This document shows positions 15,448 to 23,542 of a stretch of 39,646 nucleotides of DNA, piece after piece. The stretch lies in contig CADBPM010000062.1 of assembly GCA_902796595.1 (NCBI GenBank), positions 1-39,646 on the forward strand. Direction: 5' to 3'. Within the stretch, counting starts at the first letter, position 1; the number at the start of each line of letters is the position of its first letter. The translations under genes were made by a program, and so were the position numbers. The DNA comes from an uncultured Lachnospiraceae bacterium. GTDB taxonomy: Bacteria > Bacillota > Clostridia > Lachnospirales > Lachnospiraceae. Below the pieces are notes generated by a model that saw only the letters and a program-made list of their open reading frames with translations, had not been told where the DNA came from and made no database searches.

Positions 15448-15486
15448 CACATTTCATGTGCAGTACAAAACTCAAAATCTATTATA
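15448..15486 (-). promoter_or_regulatory. Possible GH42 promoter and operator
   Basis: A minus-strand TATAAT (15481-15486) is the best -10 candidate before the GH42 gene, but it has no good -35. Downstream lies the palindrome CACAT-ttc-ATGTG (15448-15460), a possible operator. Confidence 0.3.
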
Positions 15487-15532
15487 AAAGATTTTTCAAA
15501 AAATAAAACAGGAAAAATTTTAGAACAAAAAC

Positions 15533-16006
15533 TTATTTATTGAAGTGCAGCCTGCCTCCCACAGTTTCCTGAATCGAAATAAATTTATCTGAAAATGTAA
15601 TAAGCCACGCCCCGCGACTTTTCGGTACTTCAAGGAAATTCAAAGGCCACATGTGGGACTTTATCATACTGCACACATGATCAGATACGCAAAAGTCCCT
15701 TTTTGCATTCTCCGCCGCTATGTAAGGATGATGAAAACCATGCAGGTGGTCTCCATGGTCATGCCAGTCATAAAGGTAATAATCATGCAGAACCGCCGCC
15801 GCACAGATTTCATCTGTGTCCCTGTTTCCCGGCAAGAGAAGATCCAGCATAACCGCCATTCTTGCTACTCTGATAACGTGGTCTCTAGTCGTTGTATTTC
15901 CATGCTGGATAAATCTTTTCATCTGAAGAATACGTTCATCCTCCATATAAGGAATCAGTTTTTCTTCAACGCACTCCATTGTTTTTGCTAATTTATCCCG
16001 CAGCAT
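15533..16006 (-). CDS. HD-domain protein (putative phosphohydrolase)
   Basis: A soluble protein of 157 residues with the HD metal-dependent phosphohydrolase pattern: His in TTTRDHVIRVARMA, the His-Asp pair in AAAVLHDYYLYDWH, extra histidines in HGDHLHGFHHPYIAAENA, and a distal Asp in ITFSDKF. The spacing suits a two-metal site. Short HD proteins of this kind are common in Firmicutes and their substrates are mostly unknown. It starts 12 nt after the CmpB-type membrane protein gene with AAGGGAG upstream, so it closes the TetR-controlled unit. Confidence 0.8.
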   Translation of the reverse strand: MLRDKLAKTMECVEEKLIPYMEDERILQMKRFIQHGNTTTRDHVIRVARMAVMLDLLLPGNRDTDEICAAAVLHDYYLYDWHDHGDHLHGFHHPYIAAENAKRDFCVSDHVCSMIKSHMWPLNFLEVPKSRGAWLITFSDKFISIQETVGGRLHFNK

Positions 16007-16018
16007 AATTCTCCCTTC

Positions 16019-16783
16019 TCAAGCACCATCCCCAGCATTTTCACCTGAACCGATAAGCTTCTTTATCTTGCCGTAATAAGAAAGTACAAGTTTTCTTTCC
16101 TTATGGCTTTTTTTGCCTATATATACAAGGATATTTTTAAGATGATACTTTTCTCCGCTGCTAAGTGACTGTGCAATAACCTGATAGCCACTCTCCATCT
16201 TTTCATCAAAGATTTTCTGTGCGCTCTCAAGCTTTGCTGTAAGTTTTATAAGAGAATCAACTGTAAGAGCCACATCACAGCCTATCATAAACATAAGTAT
16301 AAGGGCGGCAAGCTGTCCTATCGTCGCCGGTATCGCCATTTTTACTGACAATACAACCGGAACAATAAGCTTTACGATAAGAACCCCCGCAAGGCCAAAA
16401 CCAAGCGTTGCCGGCAAGCATATCCTTCCATTGATATTAAGGGGCACATTACTGTAGTCCCACCAGAGGGAGTGGAAAATCTTTTCAAGTACATAGGAGG
16501 TCATATACTCTATTATGGCACTTCCTATGCAGCTTATTAAAAATATCTGCCAATATGGTATTGCCTTGATATCTCCTGCTGCTGGAAGTCTAAGGACCTC
16601 CGGCAGTATTCCAAATACCACAACACATAGTGTTGCTCCAACTCCATAGATAGGGCAGACAGGTCCAAAAAGAAATCCCCTGTTTTCCCAATGCCCGCTC
16701 TTTAAAGAACAATAAATACATTCATATATCCAGCCTAAAAAGCTGAATATGCAAAAACAATTAAATAATGCTATTACACTCAT
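16019..16783 (-). CDS. CmpB-type membrane protein (putative ABC transporter permease family)
   Basis: A membrane protein of about 254 residues with five or six hydrophobic segments. The N-terminal region, FLGWIYECIYCSLKSGHWENRGFLFGPVCPIYGVG, and the later SYVLEKIFHSLWWDYSNVPLNINGRICLPA are characteristic of the Pfam family named ABC_trans_CmpB, whose real function is not established despite the name. The C-terminal third is helical and charged. The start is uncertain: an ATG at 16783 or an in-frame TTG at 16801; neither has a clear ribosome site, so coupling to the preceding TetR gene is likely. No ATPase partner is encoded nearby. Confidence 0.8.
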   Translation of the reverse strand: MSVIALFNCFCIFSFLGWIYECIYCSLKSGHWENRGFLFGPVCPIYGVGATLCVVVFGILPEVLRLPAAGDIKAIPYWQIFLISCIGSAIIEYMTSYVLEKIFHSLWWDYSNVPLNINGRICLPATLGFGLAGVLIVKLIVPVVLSVKMAIPATIGQLAALILMFMIGCDVALTVDSLIKLTAKLESAQKIFDEKMESGYQVIAQSLSSGEKYHLKNILVYIGKKSHKERKLVLSYYGKIKKLIGSGENAGDGA

Positions 16784-16808
16784 AAAATTTATAGTAAACA
16801 AAGAAGTA

Positions 16809-17426
16809 TCACTTGCGTGATATCTCGGTATACAAACCGCGAATGCCTTCTTCTGATATTATCTGAAGGTTTTCTGCAGTCTGCAGTGCCTTTTCACGCG
16901 AAATATTAAGCTTCAATGTTTCAAAAAAAGAATCAATTGTTCCCTTTGCATATAATTTAAGATTCGTTGCATCAAACTCCTCCGGAAGTTCACTAAATAT
17001 CCTGATAAAATACTTATAAAGATATTCTGACTCCTTATCCGCAAGGAATCCTGCAAATTTCTCAATCTCGGTTCCATGCGACATATCCATTAAGATCCTG
17101 AAATAATCCAGATTATCATATACAAAGTCCATTAACTGTCTGTAGAAACCGACTCCATAAATTGTGATCCTGTCATCAGGACTTACTTCTTCCATAAAGT
17201 CACCGCGCAGCTTTGTATAGAGACTTATAAAATCTGCCATAGGGTCCTGTACAAGAGCAGAAAAAAGCCCCGCTTTATCATGAAATCTCACATATATCGC
17301 ATTTGTGCTTGTACCTGCTTTTTCCGCCACTTCGCGCAGAGAAACTCTTGCATATCCTTTTTTTAGAAATTCCTCTTTAGCTGCATTAAGAAGTTTTTCT
17401 TCAACGTCCATCTGTCTTCTTGCCAT
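16809..17426 (-). CDS. TetR-family transcriptional regulator
   Basis: A repressor of 205 residues. The N-terminal TetR DNA-binding domain reads LLNAAKEEFLKKGYARVSLREVAEKAGTSTNAIYVRFHDKAGLF (about residues 12-55). The helical C-terminal ligand domain is not assignable to a subfamily. GGAGGAAAAA precedes the ATG. It is the first gene of a unit with the CmpB-type and HD-domain genes, so autoregulation of that unit is likely. Three palindromes lie in its own upstream region (17453-17511) and are candidate operators. Confidence 0.9.
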   Translation of the reverse strand: MARRQMDVEEKLLNAAKEEFLKKGYARVSLREVAEKAGTSTNAIYVRFHDKAGLFSALVQDPMADFISLYTKLRGDFMEEVSPDDRITIYGVGFYRQLMDFVYDNLDYFRILMDMSHGTEIEKFAGFLADKESEYLYKYFIRIFSELPEEFDATNLKLYAKGTIDSFFETLKLNISREKALQTAENLQIISEEGIRGLYTEISRK

Positions 17427-17452
17427 TTTTTCCTCCAGACGAAAGTCATATT

Positions 17453-17511
17453 CCCATTTAATGGGTTATACAGAAAGTCTCAGTTCTGTCGACTTCCATA
17501 TAATAGGAAGT
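17453..17511. promoter_or_regulatory. Three adjacent palindromes upstream of tetR
   Basis: CCCATT-t-AATGGG spans 17453-17465. ACAGAA-8 nt-TTCTGT spans 17470-17489. ACTTCC-8 nt-GGAAGT spans 17492-17511. The last two share a 6-8-6 geometry but not sequence. The last one overlaps a minus-strand -10 candidate (TATATG with TTGATT 17 bp upstream). They are plausible TetR operators. Confidence 0.45.
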
Positions 17512-17565
17512 ATACCACTAATCAACCGGAAAAGAAACAAAATGTTAACAAAAACCAGATTTTGT

Positions 17566-18654
17566 CTAAATAAATATTTTTTTAACAGACTCCCTTTCAT
17601 TAAGCGATGATTCAAGCAGATACGAAGCTTCATCACCCTGCTCGTCCATCATCTGCAGAATCGTATCTGCCGCCTTTTTCCCCAATATCTCCTTGGGATG
17701 TGTGAAAGTAGTCAATGCAGGGACTATGGTTGCACTTATATCCGCATCATCAACGCCTATAACAGAGAGATCCTCCGGCACCCTCATCCCGTTTTCCTTG
17801 CATATCTTTATAAGCTCGCAGGCAACCTCATCATTATATGCCATTACAGCGGTGCACCCTTTTATCCTTGATAAGACTTTAGGGGCGGCACTTTTCATAT
17901 TTCTGATATCAGCTGTATCAAGCCATACGATGTGGTCTGGGTCGATATCAAGTTTAAGATCCCTTGCCATTTCCATGAAGCCGCCATATCTTCTTATTCC
18001 CTGTTCATCCTCGCAGTGAAATATACCGCCTATCTTCCTGTGTCCTTTTTCATACAGATACTGGAGTGCCTTTTTGCCGACAGACTCATCATCAAGTCTT
18101 ATACATGGTGCTTCCAAGTCTCTGTAGGAAGCATTTATAAAAAGCACTTGCACTCCTCTGTAGATAAGTTCCCTGTACAGACGCAGATTAGGGTTCGGCA
18201 GTGCTCCCTTTGATGGCTCCACTATAAGCGCATCCACATTATCGTTTTCAAGAAGGTTCTTTAAAAGTCTCTCCTCATTGGAAACATTATTATCTGTAAA
18301 TGATAACTGTGTGGAGTAGCCTGCTTCATTAAGCGTTCCTGTGATACCGCGGACTACCGGTGGGAATATATAACTGTCACCGTAAGTAAGCATAACAGCA
18401 ACAGACATATATTTCAACCTTCTACTTTTCTTTTTTACGCTTCCTACATAAGTTCCGCTTCCCTGAAGTCCTGTGAGCACTCCTTCTTTCTTCAGCAGAT
18501 TCATACCCTTACGGACAGTCTGCCTTGAAAGTGAAAACATTTCACACAGCTTTGCCTCAGAAGGGAGCCTGTCGCCTTCCGACAGACTCCCTTCCTCTAT
18601 ACTTTTCTTTATGTAGGCTGCAACGGCTTTATAGCCTTTTTCATAAATTTTCAT
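17566..18654 (-). CDS. araR: AraR-type regulator (GntR helix-turn-helix fused to LacI sensor domain)
   Basis: A repressor of 362 residues with an N-terminal GntR winged helix (SEGDRLPSEAKLCEMFSLSRQTVRKGMNLLKKEG, about residues 24-58; TGLQGSGTYV as the wing) and a LacI-like sugar-binding domain (VAVMLTYGDSYIFPPVVRG... to VIGVDDADISATIVPALTTF). This fusion is the AraR architecture, which senses L-arabinose. The start lies just after the araA stop and no Shine-Dalgarno sequence precedes the ATG, so translation is probably coupled to araA. Palindromes at 20124-20143 and 20253-20272 around the araA promoter are likely targets. This gives an autoregulatory loop, since araR is cotranscribed with araA. 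Confidence 0.9.
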   Translation of the reverse strand: MKIYEKGYKAVAAYIKKSIEEGSLSEGDRLPSEAKLCEMFSLSRQTVRKGMNLLKKEGVLTGLQGSGTYVGSVKKKSRRLKYMSVAVMLTYGDSYIFPPVVRGITGTLNEAGYSTQLSFTDNNVSNEERLLKNLLENDNVDALIVEPSKGALPNPNLRLYRELIYRGVQVLFINASYRDLEAPCIRLDDESVGKKALQYLYEKGHRKIGGIFHCEDEQGIRRYGGFMEMARDLKLDIDPDHIVWLDTADIRNMKSAAPKVLSRIKGCTAVMAYNDEVACELIKICKENGMRVPEDLSVIGVDDADISATIVPALTTFTHPKEILGKKAADTILQMMDEQGDEASYLLESSLNERESVKKIFI

Positions 18655-18657
18655 AAA

Positions 18658-20103
18658 TCAAAATTTTGGTGTAAAAAATCTGGCAAGATCAGCTTCAGTT
18701 GTATCTTCACCGATCGTTATAAGTTCTGTGCCTGTAAGCTTTGCAAAAAGTGCGATATCAGAGCGGTTAAGTGCGGTTGAAATAACTGAGTGATGAGCCC
18801 CGCCTGCATAGCACCATGCAGCTGTACCAATCTCAAAGTTTGGCTTATGACGATACATGATGTGAGCAACAGGAAGATTTGGCATTGGATGAGGTTCCTT
18901 TATAAGCTCTACATCTGCGCATACGATACGGAAATGATCGCCAAGGTCGATAAGAGTAACCTGTATGCCATCGCCCTCAACACAATCAAATACAAGACGT
19001 GCAGGGTCGCTCTTTCCGCCTATGCCAAGTGGATGAACCTGAATCTCAGGCTTGCTTGCTGCAAGCTGAGCCGGTACTTCAAGCATGTGACTTGCAAGTT
19101 CAACTTCACTGCCTTCTGTAAGGTCGTATGTATAGTCTTCCATGAAGCCTGTAGCGCCCTTACGTCCTTCGGACATCTTCTCAAGGATTGTCTGGAATGC
19201 AGCAATCTTGTAATCTCCTTCTGGGCCAAAGCCGATTCCCTTTGCCATAAGGTTCTGAGCTGCGATGCCCGGAAGCTGGTTCATTCCGTGAAGATCCTGG
19301 AATGTATCTGTAAATGCCATGCATCCGTTTTGTGCAAGGAATTTTTCAAATGCAACTTCGTATCTTGCCTGCTCTCTTACTACGTCAATGCGGTCAGTTG
19401 CCATTGTATACTTTTCGTTGTATTCAGCCATCTTGGCATCAACTTCGGCTTCTGTAACTTCTTTTGAAAGTTCTACTATCTCGCCGATTCCCCAATACTT
19501 GATCTCCCATCCGTAATGAATCTCAGCCTCAAGTCTGTTGCCGTCTGTAACTGCAACATCACGCATGTTGTTACCGAAAGTTGCAACTCTCATGTTCTTT
19601 GAGCAATCGATAGCCTTTGCAACATCCGCAAACTGTCTTACCTTTGCAATGAAGGCATCATGCTTGTAGTAGCCTGCAACGACCTGATGAGCTATGTTAA
19701 GCTTTGCAAGAATAAAGCCGTATTCGCGATCTCCATGAGCAGCCTGATTGAGGTTCATGAAGTCCATATCGATCGTGTCATAAGGAAGCTTCTCATTTGC
19801 CTGTGTGTGAAGGTGAAGGAGTGGCTTATTAAGAAGTTTGAGACCCTTGATCCACATCTTTGCAGGTGAAAATGTATGCATCCATGTAACAACACCGATA
19901 CAGTCATCATCACATACGGCTTTCTTCATATCCTCTACGCAGATCTTTGATGTTTCTACTGTAGGAAGAAGTTCGAATTTAACTACATCTCCAAGCTTTT
20001 CATTGAAGAAATCTACCATTTCTTTGCAGTCTGCTGCAACCTGACGGAGACATTCCTCACCATAGAGATCCTGACTGCCTGGGATAAAATAAAGTTTTTT
20101 CAT
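18658..20103 (-). CDS. araA: L-arabinose isomerase
   Basis: A cytoplasmic enzyme of 481 residues that converts L-arabinose to L-ribulose, the first step of arabinose use. Recognisable AraA stretches are FIPGSQDLYGEECL at the N-terminus, VVTWMHTFSPAKMWIKGL, the active-site region FTDTFQDLHGMNQLPGIAAQNLM and FMEDYTYDLTEG, and the C-terminal metal-binding His region HIMYRHKPNFEIG...AGGAHHSV. It is slightly shorter than the approximately 500-residue norm. AAAGG precedes the ATG. It is followed at once by araR. The usual partners araB and araD are not in the window, so ribulokinase and epimerase must lie elsewhere. Confidence 0.96.
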   Translation of the reverse strand: MKKLYFIPGSQDLYGEECLRQVAADCKEMVDFFNEKLGDVVKFELLPTVETSKICVEDMKKAVCDDDCIGVVTWMHTFSPAKMWIKGLKLLNKPLLHLHTQANEKLPYDTIDMDFMNLNQAAHGDREYGFILAKLNIAHQVVAGYYKHDAFIAKVRQFADVAKAIDCSKNMRVATFGNNMRDVAVTDGNRLEAEIHYGWEIKYWGIGEIVELSKEVTEAEVDAKMAEYNEKYTMATDRIDVVREQARYEVAFEKFLAQNGCMAFTDTFQDLHGMNQLPGIAAQNLMAKGIGFGPEGDYKIAAFQTILEKMSEGRKGATGFMEDYTYDLTEGSEVELASHMLEVPAQLAASKPEIQVHPLGIGGKSDPARLVFDCVEGDGIQVTLIDLGDHFRIVCADVELIKEPHPMPNLPVAHIMYRHKPNFEIGTAAWCYAGGAHHSVISTALNRSDIALFAKLTGTELITIGEDTTEADLARFFTPKF

Positions 20104-20123
20104 TTTATATGCCTTTCTTTTAA

Positions 20124-20143
20124 AAGTTGTATATGTACATATT
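20124..20143. promoter_or_regulatory. Downstream AraR-like operator
   Basis: AAGTTGTATATGTACATATT is an imperfect copy of the perfect palindrome at 20253-20272. It sits in the araA leader about 130 bp from that site, suited to cooperative binding and looping. Confidence 0.5.
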
Positions 20144-20181
20144 TGTATTATGTATCAATATGTATATGTCATTCCTATGCA

Positions 20182-20210
20182 AAGATACCATGTTTTTTTT
20201 ACATAGTCAA
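20182..20210 (-). promoter_or_regulatory. araA promoter
   Basis: On the minus strand TTGACT (20205-20210) and TATCTT (20182-20187) are separated by 17 bp. The start site would be near 20175, between the two AraR-like sites. Confidence 0.65.
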
Positions 20211-20252
20211 TACATTTTTAGCAATTTTCATAAATTTATGCTTTTATATATC

Positions 20253-20272
20253 AAGTTGTACATGTACAACTT
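20253..20272. promoter_or_regulatory. Upstream AraR-like operator, perfect palindrome
   Basis: The 20-bp perfect palindrome has halves AAGTTGTACA and TGTACAACTT. Its TTGTAC/GTACAA core resembles Bacillus AraR boxes, with two extra central bases. It lies upstream of the araA -35 box. Confidence 0.65.
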
Positions 20273-20284
20273 TTATAAACAAAG

Positions 20285-20322
20285 AAAAACCGCCATCAAG
20301 CTTTTTTCAGATAGCGGTTTTT
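20285..20322. terminator. Terminator of the GH13 gene (bidirectional form)
   Basis: AAAAACCGC (20285-20293) pairs with GCGGTTTTT (20314-20322), with an inner ATC/GAT extension. T-runs are present in both directions. It separates the GH13 gene from the araA regulatory region. Confidence 0.8.
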
Positions 20323-20343
20323 ATTACTTTTACGGTAACTCAG

Positions 20344-21651
20344 CTATTCCATTTTTACAACAAAACCTGCATACGCAGGAAGGTTGAGTCCTCCTGCAAA
20401 GGACACTTCCTCTCCCGTTATAAGGTCGCACCCTTTGGCTCCACCGAATTCTCCGTCAAGATGTACCGGATTTCCGTCTGCATTTATCGCTGTAAGGATC
20501 CTTCCATTATCCGTCTTTCTTTCAAATACACATGCCTTATTCTGAAGAACTACTGTTCTGAAGTCACCATAACTTAAAACTTCGTTTCCGTTTCTAAGGG
20601 CTGTGAGCTTTGAAATATGTTCTGTCAGTTCATTCCATGAAGGCTTTTCTATATAAGGTCTTAAAGCCGGATCTCCCTGTTTCTTGTCTGCCTTTTCTCC
20701 CCACTCTGAACCATAGTAGACAGAAGGGATGCCCGGCATAGTAAACATAAAGGTATAAATGAGCGGCAGATGTTTTACATTTGTAAGAATGCTTGCAATC
20801 CTGCTGACATCGTGATTATCCACAAAAGATAAAAGATGCGCTCCTCTGTAAAGGCACCACGCCTCTTTACCAAACTGCCTTAAAAGTGAATGACATATTT
20901 CAAACATATTCAAAGAGTTGAAGCTTGAAAAAAGTCCCTTATAGCACTCATAATTGGTAGCACTGTCACAAAGCCCTTCTCCCATAACTCTCTTGTAGTC
21001 TCCGCCTATCATTTCGCCAACAAGCCAGAAATCAGCCTTTGCCGCAAGGACTCTGCCTCTCAACATTCTTATAAAATCAGGCTTAAGGCAGTATGCCACA
21101 TCAAGCCTCAGTCCATCTATATCAAACTCCTCGATCCATTTCAACGCACATGAACAAAGGTATTCGGTAACTTCCGGATTATTAAGATTAAGTTTTACAA
21201 GGTCGTAGTTTCCTTCCCAGCCTTCATACCAGAGTCCATCATTATAGCCGTCGTTTCCGCCAAGGTTTATGTTAAACCATGAAAGATACCTTGAGTTCTC
21301 GCGATTTTTAAGGACATCCTGAAACTGCGGGCATCCTCTGCCTACATGGTTGAAAACGCCATCAAGAACGACCTTCATCCCTGCCTCATGAAGTGCATCA
21401 CAGACTTTCTTGAAATCATCATTAGTTCCCAGTCTTTCATCGATCTTAAGATAGTCTCTCGTATTGTAGCCATGAGTATCAGAAGAAAAAACAGGGTTAA
21501 AAAGCACTGTCTTTACCCCAAGCTTTTTAAGATGATCTATAAAATCCAGTACATGAAGTATTCTGTGCTCTAACTTCTCATCATTTTCAAATGGTGCACC
21601 ACAAAAACCAAGCGGATAAATCTGATATACAGTATTTTCAAATGCCCACAT
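20344..21651 (-). CDS. Alpha-amylase family glycoside hydrolase (GH13)
   Basis: A cytoplasmic enzyme of 435 residues of the alpha-amylase clan, expected to act on alpha-1,4-glucans or maltodextrins. Conserved GH13 regions are in order: DGVFNHVGR (region I), DGLRLDVAY with the nucleophile Asp, FWLVGEMIGG with the acid Glu, and FVDNHDVSR with the third Asp. It has no N-terminal beta domain like that of neopullulanases and no signal peptide, and begins directly with the barrel (ENTVYQIYPLGFCG). GGGAGGATC precedes the ATG. It follows the aldo/keto reductase gene by 77 nt and may be read from the same transcript. The subfamily and exact product are not determined. Confidence 0.88.
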   Translation of the reverse strand: MWAFENTVYQIYPLGFCGAPFENDEKLEHRILHVLDFIDHLKKLGVKTVLFNPVFSSDTHGYNTRDYLKIDERLGTNDDFKKVCDALHEAGMKVVLDGVFNHVGRGCPQFQDVLKNRENSRYLSWFNINLGGNDGYNDGLWYEGWEGNYDLVKLNLNNPEVTEYLCSCALKWIEEFDIDGLRLDVAYCLKPDFIRMLRGRVLAAKADFWLVGEMIGGDYKRVMGEGLCDSATNYECYKGLFSSFNSLNMFEICHSLLRQFGKEAWCLYRGAHLLSFVDNHDVSRIASILTNVKHLPLIYTFMFTMPGIPSVYYGSEWGEKADKKQGDPALRPYIEKPSWNELTEHISKLTALRNGNEVLSYGDFRTVVLQNKACVFERKTDNGRILTAINADGNPVHLDGEFGGAKGCDLITGEEVSFAGGLNLPAYAGFVVKME

Positions 21652-21698
21652 AGATGATCCTCCCTACAAAAATCTGAGAAAAACCTACAGTTACTTGT

Positions 21699-21721
21699 AT
21701 TATTGGACAAAGTCCAACAAT
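21699..21721. promoter_or_regulatory. Inverted repeat between aldo/keto reductase and GH13 genes
   Basis: ATTATTGGAC (21699-21708) and GTCCAACAAT (21712-21721) form a 10-bp repeat with one mismatch and a 3-nt spacer. There is no T-tract, so it is more likely an operator for the GH13 gene or a weak intercistronic hairpin than a terminator. Confidence 0.4.
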
Positions 21722-21728
21722 ACATTTA

Positions 21729-22844
21729 TTATTCAAATGTCCTCGCCACTTCCTTTAAAAGCTTGATTATAGGAAGGTGCTGCGGACAGGCATCCTCGCA
21801 CTGACCACATTCAATACACTCCGATGCCTTTGGTCCTGAAACTCTCCATGTAAAATCGTTCTTATCCATATCGGTATTTGTCCAGTAGTCGTTGATAGCC
21901 GCAAAGTGGTCCGGTATCTGCATTTCAACAGGACATCCCGGAGTACAGTAACGACAGGCTGTACATCCTATCCTTTTTGACTCTCTGAAGGCTTTTTCCG
22001 CCTTTTTTACAGTCTCCGCTTCATTTTCACCTAAAGGCTTAAAATCTTTCATATATGAAAGGTTGTCTTCGAGCTGTTCTACATTTGACATACCGCTTAG
22101 AACAACCATTACATTTTCCTGAGAAGCTGCAAAACGCACAGCCCATGAAGCTAAAGATACAGAAGGGTTAGCTTCCTTAAGGATCTTCTTTACACCTTCC
22201 GGCGGATTGGCAAGGGTGCCACCCTTTACAGGCTCCATTACAACCACCTGCTTACCATGCTTTATCGCCACTTCAAGGCACTTGCGAGACTGGATAGACG
22301 GATCGTTCCAGTCCGCATAATTTATCTGAAGCTGGACGAATTCTGCATCGGGATGGTCTGTAAGGATCTTATCAAGAACCTCTGCCTTATCATGGAAGGA
22401 AAATCCGTAGTGCTTTATAAGTCCATCCTTCTTAAGCTCCTTTACATAGTCCCAAAGCCCATATTCATCATATTTAGAAAGGTTTCCTGTGCCAAGCGCA
22501 TGAAGAAGATAAAAGTCAAAATACCCGGCTCCTGTCCTTTCAAGGCTCACCTTTATCTCGTTTCTTGCCTCTTCCTTAGACTTACAGCAGAACTCGCCTG
22601 CATTAAGCTTACTGGCAAGATAATATTCTTCTCTTTTGTGGCGGGAGCACAGCGACTTGTTGGTAGCCTCCTCAGAGCCCTCATAAACAAAGGCTGTGTC
22701 AAAATATTTTCCGCCTGCCTCAAGAAATTTATCGACCATGACCTTAGTCTGCTCAATATCAATTTCCTTGCCACCTTCAAGCCTTGGCAGTCTCATAAGC
22801 CCAAAGCCTAACTTCATGCAATCCTTAATCAGTTGTTCACTCAT
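21729..22844 (-). CDS. Aldo/keto reductase with C-terminal 4Fe-4S domain
   Basis: A cytoplasmic oxidoreductase of 371 residues. The N-terminal TIM barrel is an aldo/keto reductase: GFGLMRLPR, FDTAFVYEGSEEA with the catalytic Asp and Tyr, LASKLNA with the Lys, FDFYLLHAL with the His. The last 80 residues carry two ferredoxin-like cysteine clusters, CTACRYCTPGCP and CIECGQCEDACP, enough for two [4Fe-4S] centres. This architecture is common in anaerobes, with substrates mostly unknown. GGAAGGAG precedes the ATG. It lies 29 nt after the methionine sulfoxide reductase gene, so the two are probably cotranscribed. Confidence 0.93.
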   Translation of the reverse strand: MSEQLIKDCMKLGFGLMRLPRLEGGKEIDIEQTKVMVDKFLEAGGKYFDTAFVYEGSEEATNKSLCSRHKREEYYLASKLNAGEFCCKSKEEARNEIKVSLERTGAGYFDFYLLHALGTGNLSKYDEYGLWDYVKELKKDGLIKHYGFSFHDKAEVLDKILTDHPDAEFVQLQINYADWNDPSIQSRKCLEVAIKHGKQVVVMEPVKGGTLANPPEGVKKILKEANPSVSLASWAVRFAASQENVMVVLSGMSNVEQLEDNLSYMKDFKPLGENEAETVKKAEKAFRESKRIGCTACRYCTPGCPVEMQIPDHFAAINDYWTNTDMDKNDFTWRVSGPKASECIECGQCEDACPQHLPIIKLLKEVARTFE

Positions 22845-22873
22845 ACATTCTCCTTCCAGATTTTAAAAGTCGG

Positions 22874-23353
22874 TTATTGTAACCTCCAGTCTGTACACTC
22901 ACTTATCGCCTTGCAGATTTTGCAAAGTCCCTCGCCGTCTTCTTTGCTGAAACGTTCCAAAGAAGGACTGTCTATATCAAGAACTGCCCTTATATTTCCT
23001 TCCTTATCAAAGATCGGTGTTACAACTTCAGAAAGAGAGGCTTCATCACAGGCAATATGACCTGCAAAATCATGCACATTTTTAACAAGCACTTGTTCTT
23101 TTTTTTCAAAGGCAGTACCGCAGACGCCCTTTCCTTTTGCAATATGTATGCAGGCAACTTTCCCCTGAAAAGGTCCAAGGACAAGATCATCTTCTTTTGT
23201 AACAAGATAAAAGCCTGCCCAGTTTAAATCCTCCATATTCTGCCAGAGTATTGCAGATATATTTGAAAAAAACGGAACAAAATGCGGCTCATCTTCTCCA
23301 AAAGCCTTTATCTGGGCTACGATAGTCTCATAATCTGTTTTTAAAACGGCCAT
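22874..23353 (-). CDS. msrC: Free methionine-(R)-sulfoxide reductase (GAF domain)
   Basis: A GAF-domain enzyme of 159 residues that reduces free methionine-R-sulfoxide. Three cysteines, C68, C78 and C102, have the same spacing (10 and 24) as C84, C94 and C118 of the E. coli enzyme. The surrounding motifs GPFQGKVACIHI, GKGVCGTAF and HIACDEASLSEVV are typical, as is the N-terminal NLMSNISAILW-like helix (here FFSNISAILWQNM). AAAAGGAG lies upstream of the ATG. It is the first gene of a probable unit with the Fe-S aldo/keto reductase and points to oxidative-stress protection. Confidence 0.93.
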   Translation of the reverse strand: MAVLKTDYETIVAQIKAFGEDEPHFVPFFSNISAILWQNMEDLNWAGFYLVTKEDDLVLGPFQGKVACIHIAKGKGVCGTAFEKKEQVLVKNVHDFAGHIACDEASLSEVVTPIFDKEGNIRAVLDIDSPSLERFSKEDGEGLCKICKAISECTDWRLQ

Positions 23354-23388
23354 TACCTAATTCTCCTTTTTTTTTGAACATTACTTTA

Positions 23389-23417
23389 ATTCTAAACTAT
23401 CCGCCCTTTCACTGCAA
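23389..23417 (-). promoter_or_regulatory. Possible promoter of msrC
   Basis: On the minus strand TTGCAG (23412-23417) and TAGAAT (23389-23394) are separated by 17 bp. The -10 is good and the -35 is weak. Confidence 0.35.
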
Positions 23418-23490
23418 GCAAAAAAGAGACGCTTTCATATAACTTCCATAAAGCAATAAAATATTTTTATTGGAGTCTGTCAAATAGAAT

Positions 23491-23535
23491 AAAAAAGTGG
23501 ACAACGATATTGCCTATAATATCGCTATCCACTTT
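23491..23535 (-). terminator. Terminator after the rhamnosidase remnant
   Basis: AAAGTGGA (23494-23501) and CGATATT (23505-23511) pair with AATATCG (23518-23524) and TCCACTTT (23528-23535) around a 3x3 internal loop. The minus-strand T-run lies at 23491-23496. Confidence 0.8.
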
Positions 23536-23542
23536 CAATCAC

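Noticed and set aside
20127..20577. Plus-strand ORFs over the araA control region and GH13 3' end
   Set aside because: They cover the araA promoter, operators and GH13 terminator and then run antisense to GH13; no family resemblance.
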